A stretch of DNA of 64,000 nt from Acidimicrobiales bacterium. GTDB lineage: Bacteria; Actinomycetota; Acidimicrobiia; Acidimicrobiales; Palsa-688. The notes under the pieces are model-generated. The model was not told the DNA's origin. It did not search any database and saw nothing but the letters and a program-made list of their open reading frames with translations. The stretch spans positions 186,001 to 250,000 of the forward strand of contig DATLUM010000050.1 of assembly GCA_035533095.1 (NCBI GenBank), written 5' to 3'. The translations under genes were made by a program, and so were the position numbers. This document shows, piece by piece, positions 15,743-24,611 of the stretch (position 1 is its first letter; each line of letters begins with the position of its first letter).

Positions 15743-16585
15743 CGCGGCGCCCACGCAGACCGCCGCGACAAGTGCGATCGTCACGCCGTCGGCCAGCTTT
15801 GGCGATCTCGTCTTAGCAGCGATCAGCCCGGTGCCGCCGCGCGCAGTGATCGCCTCGGCGAGCTCCCCTGCACGCCGAACCGACACGGCGAGGGCCGCGA
15901 CGAGCAGGTCGATCAGCTCGTCGAGCCACCTTTCGATATTCGATCGGCCGGGCCGCGCTTTCGGTGGTGGGCGCAGGCGCCGGGCCGCGATCAGAATCCT
16001 CATCTCCCCGACTAGAAGCGGCAAGCTCCTCACGCACAACGCGACCGCGACCGACGCCTCGTCGACGGGCACCTTCACCAATCGCAGCGGCCACATCAGT
16101 CGCGCCACCGCCGGAGCTATCTCGCCGAGGGGAGTGGTCCACCCGACCATCGCGGCGGCCAGAAGGAGCACGATCCCCACGCTCACGAAACGGCAGTACG
16201 CGTCTATGCCCCCGAGGCCGAGCCGAGCACCCGCGATGGTGACGTGCGGCGAGCCGCCCGCGATCGACGCCAGAGCCCCGGTCACCGCGATGGTGATCCA
16301 GAACCAACGCGGCGGCCGTGGCAAGGCACCGCCGGGAATGCGGGCGACCAGGCCCGCGCTCAGCAGCAATGCCGTCGTCAATCCCAGCGCACCCCAGGAG
16401 GGGTAGTACGACAGCACGACGCTCAGGCCGGCGACCGATACAAGCTTGGTTCCGGCCCACAAGCGATGGACCGCAGAGTCGCCCTTGATCTCGCGCAGCA
16501 AGATGACCCTGGGCGGCCGGCGCTCGGCATCGCGGTCCTCCGGATCCTTCGAGTGCTTGCTGTTGGGTCGCGTGGGGCTCAGCAC
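15728..16585 (-). CDS. ECF transporter T component (EcfT/CbiQ family)
   Basis: A 285-residue membrane protein with an N-terminal cytoplasmic stretch, five to six hydrophobic segments and the CbiQ/EcfT coupling region: LMWPLRLVKVPVDEASVAVALCVRSLPLLVGEM followed by AEAITARGGTG. The Ala-Arg-Gly type helices contact the ATPases in energy-coupling-factor importers. The gene overlaps the end of the fused ATPase gene by 7 bases, so they are a single transcription unit. In M. tuberculosis the equivalent pair is, from memory, Rv2326c-Rv2325c. The vitamin or metal imported is unknown. Confidence 0.82.
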   Translation of the reverse strand: MLSPTRPNSKHSKDPEDRDAERRPPRVILLREIKGDSAVHRLWAGTKLVSVAGLSVVLSYYPSWGALGLTTALLLSAGLVARIPGGALPRPPRWFWITIAVTGALASIAGGSPHVTIAGARLGLGGIDAYCRFVSVGIVLLLAAAMVGWTTPLGEIAPAVARLMWPLRLVKVPVDEASVAVALCVRSLPLLVGEMRILIAARRLRPPPKARPGRSNIERWLDELIDLLVAALAVSVRRAGELAEAITARGGTGLIAAKTRSPKLADGVTIALVAAVCVGAALIPG

Positions 16586-18633
16586 GGGGCATCCGTTCTC
16601 GGCCCATCGAACATCACACGGCCTTCATCGAGGTGCACCGCACGGTCGCACACCTGATCCATGCCCTCTAGATCGTGCGAGATCACCACGACGGTCATGC
16701 CCCTGTCGTGCCGCAGCCGGCCAAGTAGCGCCACGATCGACTCCTGGCTGGGTTGGTCGAGCCCGGCGAGTGGCTCGTCGAGGACCAGCACTTCGGGGTT
16801 GCGTGCAAGTACCCCCGCGAGGGCGACTCGGCGCTGCTGCCCGCCGCTGAGCTCGTCGATGCGTCGCTCCGACAGCTCGGACCAGTCGAGCCCGACGGAT
16901 GACAAGTGGGTGGCTGCGTCGCTCTCGTCTTTGGCACCGGCGGCGAGCAGGTCGGCTTTGACCGTCGGGCGCTGAAGCTGGAGCCTGGCGTGCTGGAATG
17001 CGAGCCCGACAGAACCGGGGCGGCTCCTCACGGGTTCTCCGCCGAGCAGGCACGAACCGCGGCTCGGTCGCAAGACGCCGGCCATGATCCAGGCGAGCGT
17101 CGACTTTCCCGAACCGTTGCTGCCGACCACGAGTACGCCCTCGCCGGGCGCGACCGCCAGATCGATGGACTCGAGGGCCTTGTGGGCCCACGGGCTTCCC
17201 GCTCCGTACGTGTGCCAGACGCCTCGTAGCTCCAAGCTGCGCCGGCCCGCAGGGCTGAGACGCGGCCCGGCGGTCGCCGACCGTGCTCCGTCTGCTTCGG
17301 GGCGTGTCGTGACCGCCCCGTTCGCCTCAGAGAGACGGCCAGCGGCCAAGCGGTACTTGTGGTCGGCGTCGGCGGTCTCCTCCGGCCGGTGGGTTACGTG
17401 CACCACCGTCACGCCACGCGACGCCGGCAATCCTGAGAGCAGCGACATGAGGCGCTGCCGTCCCGGCGCGTCGACCATCGCGGTCGACTCGTCCGAGATG
17501 ATCAGGCGCGGCCGTCTCGCAAGCGCCGCCGCGACCGCCAACCGTTGGAGCTCCCCGCCGGAGAGTGTCGAGGTCTCGCGGTCGTCCATGCCGTCGAGGC
17601 CGACGGCGTGCAGCAGCGCGTCGACGTCGACGCCGGCGGCATCGCGTAACCCCCACACGACATCGTCGGCCACGCGTACTCCGAGGATCTGCGTCTCCGG
17701 GTGCTGCATCACCATCGCGGTGCCGCCCGGCTTTCCCAACGCGGCGCTCCCATCGCGGATCACCGTCCCGCTCGTCGGTGCACGGCCGGCGATGATCCTC
17801 GCGAGGGTCGACTTGCCTGATCCGTTGTCGCCGACGAGCGCCACGAAGGTGGCGGGCTCTATGCGCAGGTTGATGTCCTGGAGAGCATCTACGTCAGCGC
17901 GTTGATACCGGAAGCCGGCGTGCTCGAGAGTGACCGGGACCGGCTGGGTGGTCGCGGACGAGTCTTGTGCGTCCCGGTCCGCCTCGAGCCGGTCCACCGC
18001 GCGCAACCAGTTGAGCCGCTCCAGGACCGGCCCGAGGAGAACCCACGCGAGCGCGGCGAACCAGAACGTCGCGACGATGACTATCGCCCCCACCGTGATC
18101 CACCAATCGCGTATCGCCGCCGCCACGAAATGGTCCAGTCGGCGCAGCACGCCGTCCAAGATGGTGAATCCTCTGAGGAGCCTCTCGATTCCCTTCCAGG
18201 TGTTGCGGATCTGGTCCAGGGTGAGTTTGCGCACGGAAGAGAAGACGTAGAGCAGACCGACACTTATCGCCGCCAGCACCGGACCGATGACCGCCATCGC
18301 GGCGGCAACCACACCGAAGCCCCAGTTCCGGCGCAGGGCTGTCCCGACGAAACCTCCGACGACTGCGCACTCGACGACGTTCGACACCGTTCCAGTCCCG
18401 GCGACGAGGAAGCTCAGGATCGACGCGGCGAAGGCCGATGCCGCGAGGGCACGGAATCGGTGGCGGTGCGCGACGACCCCGAGAGGCACCACGGCGAGAG
18501 CGGCCACGGGGCCGAGGTGCGGGAGAAACCATCCGATGACCGTGAGTGCCACGGCCACGCCGGCGAGGACCGACGCGGTCGCCAGTTCGATCGGCCGCAG
18601 GGGCCCAGTAGCGCGGGTCTCCTCCGGCACCAC
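16579..18633 (-). CDS. fused ECF transporter: membrane (S-like) domain plus two ABC ATPases
   Basis: A 684-residue fusion. Residues 1-215 hold about six hydrophobic segments resembling an S component or DUF2232-like membrane domain. Then two ATPase domains follow: the first with Walker A VGDNGSGKST, signature LSGGELQRLAVA and Walker B LIISDESTAM (Ser-Thr after Glu, no Pro); the second with VGSNGSGKST, LSGGQQRRVALA and LVLDEPLAGLD. With the EcfT gene next door this gives all parts of an ECF importer in two polypeptides. The start GTG is 40 bases after the dnaE2 stop, so read-through from dnaE2 is possible. The substrate is unknown. Confidence 0.83.
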   Translation of the reverse strand: MVPEETRATGPLRPIELATASVLAGVAVALTVIGWFLPHLGPVAALAVVPLGVVAHRHRFRALAASAFAASILSFLVAGTGTVSNVVECAVVGGFVGTALRRNWGFGVVAAAMAVIGPVLAAISVGLLYVFSSVRKLTLDQIRNTWKGIERLLRGFTILDGVLRRLDHFVAAAIRDWWITVGAIVIVATFWFAALAWVLLGPVLERLNWLRAVDRLEADRDAQDSSATTQPVPVTLEHAGFRYQRADVDALQDINLRIEPATFVALVGDNGSGKSTLARIIAGRAPTSGTVIRDGSAALGKPGGTAMVMQHPETQILGVRVADDVVWGLRDAAGVDVDALLHAVGLDGMDDRETSTLSGGELQRLAVAAALARRPRLIISDESTAMVDAPGRQRLMSLLSGLPASRGVTVVHVTHRPEETADADHKYRLAAGRLSEANGAVTTRPEADGARSATAGPRLSPAGRRSLELRGVWHTYGAGSPWAHKALESIDLAVAPGEGVLVVGSNGSGKSTLAWIMAGVLRPSRGSCLLGGEPVRSRPGSVGLAFQHARLQLQRPTVKADLLAAGAKDESDAATHLSSVGLDWSELSERRIDELSGGQQRRVALAGVLARNPEVLVLDEPLAGLDQPSQESIVALLGRLRHDRGMTVVVISHDLEGMDQVCDRAVHLDEGRVMFDGPRTDAPC

Positions 18634-18673
18634 TCCAGCCTGCCATCCGGCGCCGGCGAAGCGGTGCCGGCCC

Positions 18674-21600
18674 TCAGCGGAAGTCGCGTGAGGGCAGCAC
18701 CGCTCTGCGTAGCCGCAGGGGCAGGGGCCGGATCCGCTCCACCACCACGTTGATGACCGTTTCGACCCGCTCGAGTCGCCCGTCGACGATGATCGCCGGG
18801 CTGTTGCGCGCGACCCGCCCGAAGCGCACCCACGCCCCCGCCGAGCACACCACGTTCACCAGGCCCGTCTCGTCCTCGAGGTTCATGAACGTCACTCCCT
18901 GAGCGGTCGCCGGCCTCTGCCGGTGGGTGACCACGCCGGCGACCGACACCTTCTGGCCGGGCACCAGGTCGACCAACCGCGAAGCCGTCACCACGCCGCC
19001 GGCGGCGAGTTCCTCGCGGACGAACTCTGTCGGGTAGCTGTCCGGCGAGAGCCCGGTGGCCCAGAGATCGGCGTGGTTGACCTCCGCCGGGTGCATATCG
19101 GGAAGGGGCGGGGCGTCGGCTCCGGTAACGACACCTTCGAGCCCGCAGCCCGCTGCGGCGACCGCCCCCGCGCTCCACAACGCAGCCCGGCGCGACAGCC
19201 CGAAGCACTCGAACGCGCCGGCGGTCGCCAGCGCCTCTGCCTGCGCGGCGGTCAGCCCGGCCCGGCGCACCACGTCCTCGATGTCTCGGTAGGGCCGCTC
19301 GGCGGCGCCGGCGGCGACACGAGCGGCGATCGCGGTCCCCAACCCGCGCACGTACGACAAACCCAGCCTCACCGCTGCTCCGCCGGCGGAGTCGGGGCAT
19401 GCCTCCAGCTTCGACTTGTCTCCGCTCGCGTTGACGCACGGCCGGCGCACCACCACCCCGTGCCGGCGGGCGTCGGCGACGAGTGTCTGCGGCGACCAGA
19501 ACCCCATCGGCTGCCCATCCAGCAGACCCGCCAAGAACGCCGAGGGGTAGTGGAACTTCAGCCACGCGGAGGAATACACGAGATAGGCAAACGACACCGA
19601 GTGGCTCTCGGGGAACCCGAAGTTGGCGAACGCGACCAGCTTCTCCCAGATCGCATCAGCCACCTCCCCGACGATGCCCCGCTCTCGCATGCCGTCGTAG
19701 AAGCGCGAGCGCAGCTGCTCCATCCGCTCGACACTGCGCTTCGAGCCCATCGCCTGGCGCAACCGGTCCGACTCCGCCGGCGTGAAGCCGGCGACGTCGA
19801 TCGCCATCTGCATCAGCTGCTCCTGGAACAGCGGTATCCCTAGCGTCTTGGCCAGGCTGCGTTCGAGCAGCGGGTGCAGGTAGGTGACGTCCTCGTCACC
19901 GTTGCGCCGGCGGATATAGGGGTGCACCGACCCGCCCTGGATCGGGCCGGGGCGGATCAGGGCCACCTCGACTACCAGGTCGTAGAACTCGCGAGGTTTC
20001 AGCCGCGGGAGCGTCGCCATCTGCGCGCGACTCTCCACCTGGAACACGCCGACCGAGTCCGCGCGCGAGAGCATCTCGTAGATACAGTCCTCCTGCGGAA
20101 GGCGGCCCAGGTCGACCGACACACCGTGGAAGTCCCGCACATGGTCGACGGTCGCGTGCAGGACCGTGAGCATGCCGAGACCGAGCATGTCGAACTTGAC
20201 GAGGCCGGCGGCGGCGCAGTCGTCCTTGTCCCACTGCAGCACGCTGCGGTCCGCCATGCGCGCCCACTCGACCGGGCAGACCTCCGCGACGGGCCGGTCG
20301 CATATGACCATGCCGCCCGAGTGGATGCCGAGATGCCGGGGGAAGTGCTGTACCTCGGCGGCCATTCCGAGCACCGCCGGCGGGATGCCGGTGGTGTCCA
20401 TCGTGGCCAGCGGCCCCCAGTGGTCGACCTGCTTCGCCCACGCGTCGACCTGTCCTTGCGACGCTCCGAGCGCCTTGCCCATGTCGCGCACGGAAGAGCG
20501 CGGCCGGTAGGTGATCACGTTGGCGACCTGCGCGGCGCAACCGCGCCCGTAGCGGCGGTACACGTACTGGATCGCCTCCTCCCGCCTGCCGCTCTCTATG
20601 TCCACGTCGATGTCAGGCGGCCCGTCGCGCTCAGGCGACAAGAACCTTTCGAACAGAAGGCCCAGCGCGACAGCGTCCGCGTTGGTGACTCCGAGGGCGT
20701 AGCACACCGCAGAGTTCGCAGCAGAGCCGCGGCCCTGGCAGTAGATGTCGTTGCGCCGGCAGAACTCGACGATGTCCCACACGATCAGGAAGTAGCCCGC
20801 GAAGCCGAGCCGCTCGATCATGTCGAGCTCGTAGTCGATCTGCTGCCATGCCTTCGCGCCGGCTGCTCCTCTCGGCCCATAGCGTCGCGTGCCCCCCTCC
20901 TCCACCAACACCCGCAGCCAGCTCATCTCCGTGTGCCCGAAGGGGACCGGCCACGGTGGCAGGTTCGGCGCGACGAGCGAGAGGTCGAACGCGCAGTCCC
21001 GGGCCAACACCGCGGCCCGCTCCACCACTCCCGGATACCTGGCGAAGCGCCTGGCCTGCTCGGGGCCTCCGCGCAGACCGGCAGCGCTCGCCGGCGGCAA
21101 CCACCCGTCGAGCTCGTCTAGCGAACGCCGCGCCCTCACCGCAGCCAGCGCGGTCGCCAACCGCCGGCGGGAGCTGTGGTGGTAGTGGACGTTGTTGGTC
21201 GCGACGAGATCGGCACCGGCGCGGTCGGCCAGGAGGACGAGCCCGTCGTTGCGGGCGGAGTCGAGCGGGTCGCCGTGGTCCCACAGCTCCACGAAGACGT
21301 TCGGCTGGCCGAACAGGCTCTGCAGCCGGCGCAGCTCGAAAAGACCGGCCGAGGGTCCGCCGGACACCAGCGCCGCCGGCACGGTCCCCTTGCGGCAACC
21401 GGTCAGCACGACCCAGTGGTCCGACGGGCCCTCAACAGGCTCTCCGACCGCGACCGGGTCGGCACCCAGGTCCGGCAGCGCGCCGCGGCCGATCGCGGAC
21501 AGGGTCTCGAGCGACACAGCCGGGCGGCCTTTCTCGCGACCGGACATGTGCGCCACCGACAGAGCGCGGCACAGCCGGGTGTAGCCGACCGGGTCACGCG

Positions 21601-22042
21601 CCAACACGACCAGGTGCGCGCCTTCGGGATCGGCGACACCGTTCTGCGGGCGGGTAAGCCCGAGGGATACCTCGGCGCCGAACACCGTGCGCATACCCAA
21701 CGCCCTCGCCGCTTCCGCAAAACGGACCACCCCGTACATCCCGTCGTGATCCGTCAACGCGAGCGCTTCGAGGCCCAGGCGCGCCGCCTCCTCCACCAGT
21801 TCCTCCGGGTGCGAACCGCCGTCGAGGAAGCTGAAGTTGGAGTGGCAGTGAAGCTCGGCGTAGGGCAGCGCCGGCGGCGAACCCCGGCGCCCTGACAGCT
21901 CCGCCGGCGGCTCGTAAACGGGACGTTTGTACGACCACGCCGGGCTGTCCCCCCCGTCGCCCGGACGCTGCGACCCACGAGCGCGGCCCGACAGCCTCGC
22001 CTCCAACTCCCGCCAGGGCACAGGGGGGTTCTGGTAACCCAC
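18674..22042 (-). CDS. dnaE2: error-prone DNA polymerase DnaE2
   Basis: A 1122-residue C-family polymerase of the SOS mutasome. It has the PHP domain (ELHCHSNFSFLDGGSHPEE, ALTDHDGMYG), the palm with catalytic acids in PPDIDVDIESGRR near residue 477, GRGSAANS, and a C-terminal OB fold (KVSVAGVVTHRQRPATAQG). The C-terminus ends in SRDFR, without the clamp-binding tail of replicative DnaE1. The start is GTG at 22042, giving the conserved N-terminus (M)GYQNPPVPW; an upstream GTG at 22051 lies inside the promoter hexamer. A LexA box abuts the promoter. DnaE2 works with ImuA' and ImuB, encoded 3-5 kb away. Confidence 0.96.
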   Translation of the reverse strand: MGYQNPPVPWRELEARLSGRARGSQRPGDGGDSPAWSYKRPVYEPPAELSGRRGSPPALPYAELHCHSNFSFLDGGSHPEELVEEAARLGLEALALTDHDGMYGVVRFAEAARALGMRTVFGAEVSLGLTRPQNGVADPEGAHLVVLARDPVGYTRLCRALSVAHMSGREKGRPAVSLETLSAIGRGALPDLGADPVAVGEPVEGPSDHWVVLTGCRKGTVPAALVSGGPSAGLFELRRLQSLFGQPNVFVELWDHGDPLDSARNDGLVLLADRAGADLVATNNVHYHHSSRRRLATALAAVRARRSLDELDGWLPPASAAGLRGGPEQARRFARYPGVVERAAVLARDCAFDLSLVAPNLPPWPVPFGHTEMSWLRVLVEEGGTRRYGPRGAAGAKAWQQIDYELDMIERLGFAGYFLIVWDIVEFCRRNDIYCQGRGSAANSAVCYALGVTNADAVALGLLFERFLSPERDGPPDIDVDIESGRREEAIQYVYRRYGRGCAAQVANVITYRPRSSVRDMGKALGASQGQVDAWAKQVDHWGPLATMDTTGIPPAVLGMAAEVQHFPRHLGIHSGGMVICDRPVAEVCPVEWARMADRSVLQWDKDDCAAAGLVKFDMLGLGMLTVLHATVDHVRDFHGVSVDLGRLPQEDCIYEMLSRADSVGVFQVESRAQMATLPRLKPREFYDLVVEVALIRPGPIQGGSVHPYIRRRNGDEDVTYLHPLLERSLAKTLGIPLFQEQLMQMAIDVAGFTPAESDRLRQAMGSKRSVERMEQLRSRFYDGMRERGIVGEVADAIWEKLVAFANFGFPESHSVSFAYLVYSSAWLKFHYPSAFLAGLLDGQPMGFWSPQTLVADARRHGVVVRRPCVNASGDKSKLEACPDSAGGAAVRLGLSYVRGLGTAIAARVAAGAAERPYRDIEDVVRRAGLTAAQAEALATAGAFECFGLSRRAALWSAGAVAAAGCGLEGVVTGADAPPLPDMHPAEVNHADLWATGLSPDSYPTEFVREELAAGGVVTASRLVDLVPGQKVSVAGVVTHRQRPATAQGVTFMNLEDETGLVNVVCSAGAWVRFGRVARNSPAIIVDGRLERVETVINVVVERIRPLPLRLRRAVLPSRDFR

Positions 22043-22049
22043 CCCTGCC

Positions 22050-22055
22050 ACGCTA
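22050..22055 (-). promoter_or_regulatory. -10 hexamer TAGCGT for dnaE2
   Basis: TAGCGT on the minus strand is 7 bases before the GTG at 22042 and directly touches the LexA box on its upstream side. Confidence 0.6.
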
Positions 22056-22071
22056 TCGAACAGATGTTCGA
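22056..22071. promoter_or_regulatory. LexA (SOS) box upstream of dnaE2
   Basis: TCGAACAGATGTTCGA is a near-perfect palindrome fitting the actinobacterial LexA consensus TCGAAC-N4-GTTCGA. It abuts the dnaE2 -10 hexamer, so LexA would block RNA polymerase directly. It also covers the expected -35 position (about 22054-22059) of the divergent amidase promoter. Confidence 0.9.
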
Positions 22072-22076
22072 TCCGC

Positions 22077-22082
22077 TAGGGT
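22077..22082 (+). promoter_or_regulatory. -10 hexamer TAGGGT for the amidase gene
   Basis: TAGGGT ends 7 bases before the ATG at 22090 and begins 5 bases after the LexA box. It supports the ATG rather than the GTG at 22081, which overlaps the hexamer. Confidence 0.5.
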
Positions 22083-22089
22083 GAACCGC

Positions 22090-23238
22090 ATGCCGCAGGA
22101 GGCGACGTTCATAACCCGCCTCGACCACGCTGATGGCGCCCGGCTGTGGGTCGCCGTCAAGGACCTGATCGACATGGCCGGCCTGCCCACCACCAGCGGG
22201 TCCAAGGTCATCGCCGCGCGGGCCCTGCCGGCCGGCCACGACGCCGCTTGCCTCGCCGGCACCCGGGTAGCGGAGGCCGCCGGCGAAGTCGCCATCGTCG
22301 GCAAGACCAACATGCACGAGCTCGCCTTCGGTGTCACCGGGATCAACCCGTGGTTCGGCACCCCGGCCAACCCGTTCGACCCGCGCCTCGTCCCAGGAGG
22401 ATCCTCCAGCGGGTCGGCCACCGCGGTGGCGACCGACCAGGCCGACGTCGCCTACGGCAGCGACACCGGCGGTTCGATCCGCATCCCTGCCGCGTGCTGC
22501 GGGATCGTCGGGCTCAAGACGACGCTCGGCCGAGTGCCGCTGGACGGCGTCCTGCCGCTGGCTCCGTCGCTCGACACGGTCGGCCCGATGGCGGCGACGG
22601 TCGCCGGCGTCGTCGCTGGCATGCGACTGCTCGAGCCCGGTTTCCAACCCGCCAGTGGCATCGCCTCCACGGTCGGTCGCGTCAGGCTCCCGGCCGAAGA
22701 CTGGGTCGACACCGCGATCGATTCGGCGCTGCGGGCAGCCGGCCTGCGCACAGCCGACCTGGCGCTCGACGGTTGGGACGCAGCCACCGAGGCGACAGCC
22801 GTGATCCTCGGTTCCGAGGCGTGGAGCATCCATGAAGCGCTCTGGCGCGAGCACGCCGGCGAGCTCTCCCCCGACGTCGCCGCCCGCCTCCAGAAGAGTT
22901 CCACCATCACGGCGGCGCAGATCGGCGCTGCACGCGCGCAAGCGACGGCGTGGGACGTCGAACTGCAACAGGCGTTCGCTCGAGCTGATCTTCTCGCGCT
23001 TCCAACGATCGCGACCACACCACCGGCGGTCGAGGACGCCGCGAGGCTGACTGAGATCCGTTACGTGTCGCCCTTCAACCTCGCCGGCCTGCCGGCGATC
23101 GCCCTGCCGGTCGCGACCCACACGACCAAGCGACGCCCCGTCCCCGCGAGCCTGCAACTGGTCGCGCCTGCCGGCGCAGAGGAGCTCCTCTGTGCGACCG
23201 CAGCGGCGATAGAAGAAGCGGCTGGCTTCAGACCTTGA
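22090..23238 (+). CDS. amidase-signature-family hydrolase
   Basis: A 382-residue amidase-signature enzyme. The catalytic triad is visible: Lys in WVAVKDLID, the cis-Ser in PGGSSSGSATAVA and the nucleophile Ser in YGSDTGGSIRIPAACCG. Members hydrolyse amides such as indole acetamide, formamides or the Gln of misacylated tRNA; here there is no gatB/gatC neighbour and the protein is shorter than GatA, so a small-molecule amidase is likely. It diverges from dnaE2 across a LexA box and overlaps the TauD gene convergently by 11 bases. Confidence 0.85.
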   Translation: MPQEATFITRLDHADGARLWVAVKDLIDMAGLPTTSGSKVIAARALPAGHDAACLAGTRVAEAAGEVAIVGKTNMHELAFGVTGINPWFGTPANPFDPRLVPGGSSSGSATAVATDQADVAYGSDTGGSIRIPAACCGIVGLKTTLGRVPLDGVLPLAPSLDTVGPMAATVAGVVAGMRLLEPGFQPASGIASTVGRVRLPAEDWVDTAIDSALRAAGLRTADLALDGWDAATEATAVILGSEAWSIHEALWREHAGELSPDVAARLQKSSTITAAQIGAARAQATAWDVELQQAFARADLLALPTIATTPPAVEDAARLTEIRYVSPFNLAGLPAIALPVATHTTKRRPVPASLQLVAPAGAEELLCATAAAIEEAAGFRP

Positions 23239-24076
23239 GCGCGCTGCCCTTGACGCTGGTTCGGAACATCTCGCGGCGCTGACCGGGGTAGTCGTTCAAA
23301 GCGTTGTGCTGGGTGCAGCGGTTATCCCAGATGGCGAGCATCTGAGGGGACCAGCGGAGGCGGCAGGTGAGGTTTTCGTTGACCGCGTGGCGGTACAACA
23401 GCGACAGCAACGGTTGCGACTCGTGCGCCGCCCAACCTTCGAACCTCGTCGTGTACACGGGGTTCAGGAAGAGGGCATGGCGACCTGTGGCCGGATGCGC
23501 GATGACAGCAGGGTGCACCCACTCCTTGTAAGCGTCCTGTGAGGGAGCTATCGCCATCGAAGTGAGGTCTTTTACCTTGTCCAACAGACCGCCGGTGCCG
23601 TAAGCCATGCCTGCGGAATGCACGGCACGCAATCCGAGCAGGGTCTCCTTGAGGCCAGGCGAGAGCGTTTCGAAAGCCATGTACTGGTTCGCCCACAGCG
23701 TGTCGCCGCCGTGGGTCGGGACCTCCCACGCGTGCAGCAGCGTGTATGCCGGGGGTTCGGGAAGGTAGCTGAGGTCGGTGTGCCACGCGTTGGCGAAGTT
23801 GAGTGCGTCGGCGGGCTCCTTGATGACCCGGATCACATGGGGTCGATCCGGCAGCGGCTCGACGAACGGAGTGATGTCCCGTCCGCCCATGAGGTCGGTG
23901 ACGCGCTCGAGGTCGTCGAGGTCCAGGTGCTGGTCGGGAAGGAACACCACCAGGTGCGCGGCGAGCGCCTCCTTCAACGGCTCGAGCTCCTCGGCGTCTC
24001 TCACCTTCGTGAGGTCGATGCCGGTCACGTAGGCACCGAGCGCGCCCGCCGCCGGCTGCACTTGGAGAGTTGGCAT
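23228..24076 (-). CDS. TauD/TfdA-family Fe(II)/2-oxoglutarate dioxygenase
   Basis: A 282-residue dioxygenase. The iron ligands are the His and Asp of WHTDLSYL and the distal His of QHNALNDYPGQRREMFRTSV, whose Arg residues bind 2-oxoglutarate. The N-terminal GAYVTGIDLTKV and GGDTLWANQYMAFETLSP are typical of taurine and 2,4-D dioxygenases. The substrate is unknown; no sulphonate transporter is nearby. The ATG at 24076 is preferred to a TTG at 24097 because a TACGCT hexamer lies 8 bases before it. Confidence 0.87.
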   Translation of the reverse strand: MPTLQVQPAAGALGAYVTGIDLTKVRDAEELEPLKEALAAHLVVFLPDQHLDLDDLERVTDLMGGRDITPFVEPLPDRPHVIRVIKEPADALNFANAWHTDLSYLPEPPAYTLLHAWEVPTHGGDTLWANQYMAFETLSPGLKETLLGLRAVHSAGMAYGTGGLLDKVKDLTSMAIAPSQDAYKEWVHPAVIAHPATGRHALFLNPVYTTRFEGWAAHESQPLLSLLYRHAVNENLTCRLRWSPQMLAIWDNRCTQHNALNDYPGQRREMFRTSVKGSALKV

Positions 24077-24084
24077 CACGAACA

Positions 24085-24094
24085 AGCGTAGGCT
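24085..24094. promoter_or_regulatory. overlapping divergent -10 hexamers for the TauD and DinB_2 genes
   Basis: AGCGTAGGCT reads TACGCT on the minus strand (24085-24090), 8 bases from the TauD ATG, and TAGGCT on the plus strand (24089-24094), 9 bases from the GTG at 24104. The two hexamers share the central TA. Confidence 0.5.
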
Positions 24095-24103
24095 CAACGA
24101 TCT

Positions 24104-24610
24104 GTGCGGACCAATGTCGTGTTACTCGAGTTGTACGGCCGGATCCCGCCGCTCGTACGCGACGTCGTCGAGGATTTGCCGGCGGGCAGACTCGTCGAGC
24201 GCCCCGGACCGGATGCGAACACGATCGGATGGCTGCTGTGGCACCTGGCACGGGTTCAGGACCATCACCTTTCCGAGTTGATGGATTCGGAGCAGGTGTG
24301 GGTTGGGGGAGATTGGGCCGGTCGTTTTGGGCTGGAGCCGGACCCGTCCAACACCGGGTACGGGCATTCCTCCGAGGAGGTGGGGCGGGTACGACCGGCG
24401 GCCGGCGCAGCGATCGTCGACTATCTGGAGGCGGTGCAGGCGAGGACCATCGCGTTCCTCGAGGGTTTGAGCGACGGTGATCTGGACCGGATCGTCGACA
24501 GGCGGTGGGATCCGCCGGTGACCATGGGAGTCAGGTTGGTCAGCGTCGCCGACGACAGCCTGCAGCACGTAGGTCAGGCCGCGTACGTGAAGGGTTTACT
24601 CAGGCCCTAG
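24104..24610 (+). CDS. DinB_2/DUF664-type protein, probable mycothiol-dependent enzyme
   Basis: A 168-residue four-helix protein of the DinB/YfiT superfamily. The metal-binding histidines are placed as expected: the His of GWLLWHLARVQDHH and the His of DDSLQHVGQAAYVKG. In actinobacteria this subgroup includes mycothiol S-transferases and mycothiol-dependent maleylpyruvate isomerase, the counterpart of bacillithiol transferases in Firmicutes. Mca at 12-13 kb shows that mycothiol is made. The substrate is unknown. It is not the Y-family polymerase also called DinB. Confidence 0.75.
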   Translation: MRTNVVLLELYGRIPPLVRDVVEDLPAGRLVERPGPDANTIGWLLWHLARVQDHHLSELMDSEQVWVGGDWAGRFGLEPDPSNTGYGHSSEEVGRVRPAAGAAIVDYLEAVQARTIAFLEGLSDGDLDRIVDRRWDPPVTMGVRLVSVADDSLQHVGQAAYVKGLLRP

Positions 24611-24611
24611 T

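Noticed and set aside
22043-22051. GTG 22051 as the dnaE2 start
   Set aside because: It lies inside the -10 hexamer and adds residues absent from the conserved GYQNPPVPW N-terminus.
24104-24610. DNA polymerase IV (DinB) near the SOS genes
   Set aside because: The protein is the unrelated DinB/YfiT four-helix family with metal-binding His, not a Y-family polymerase.
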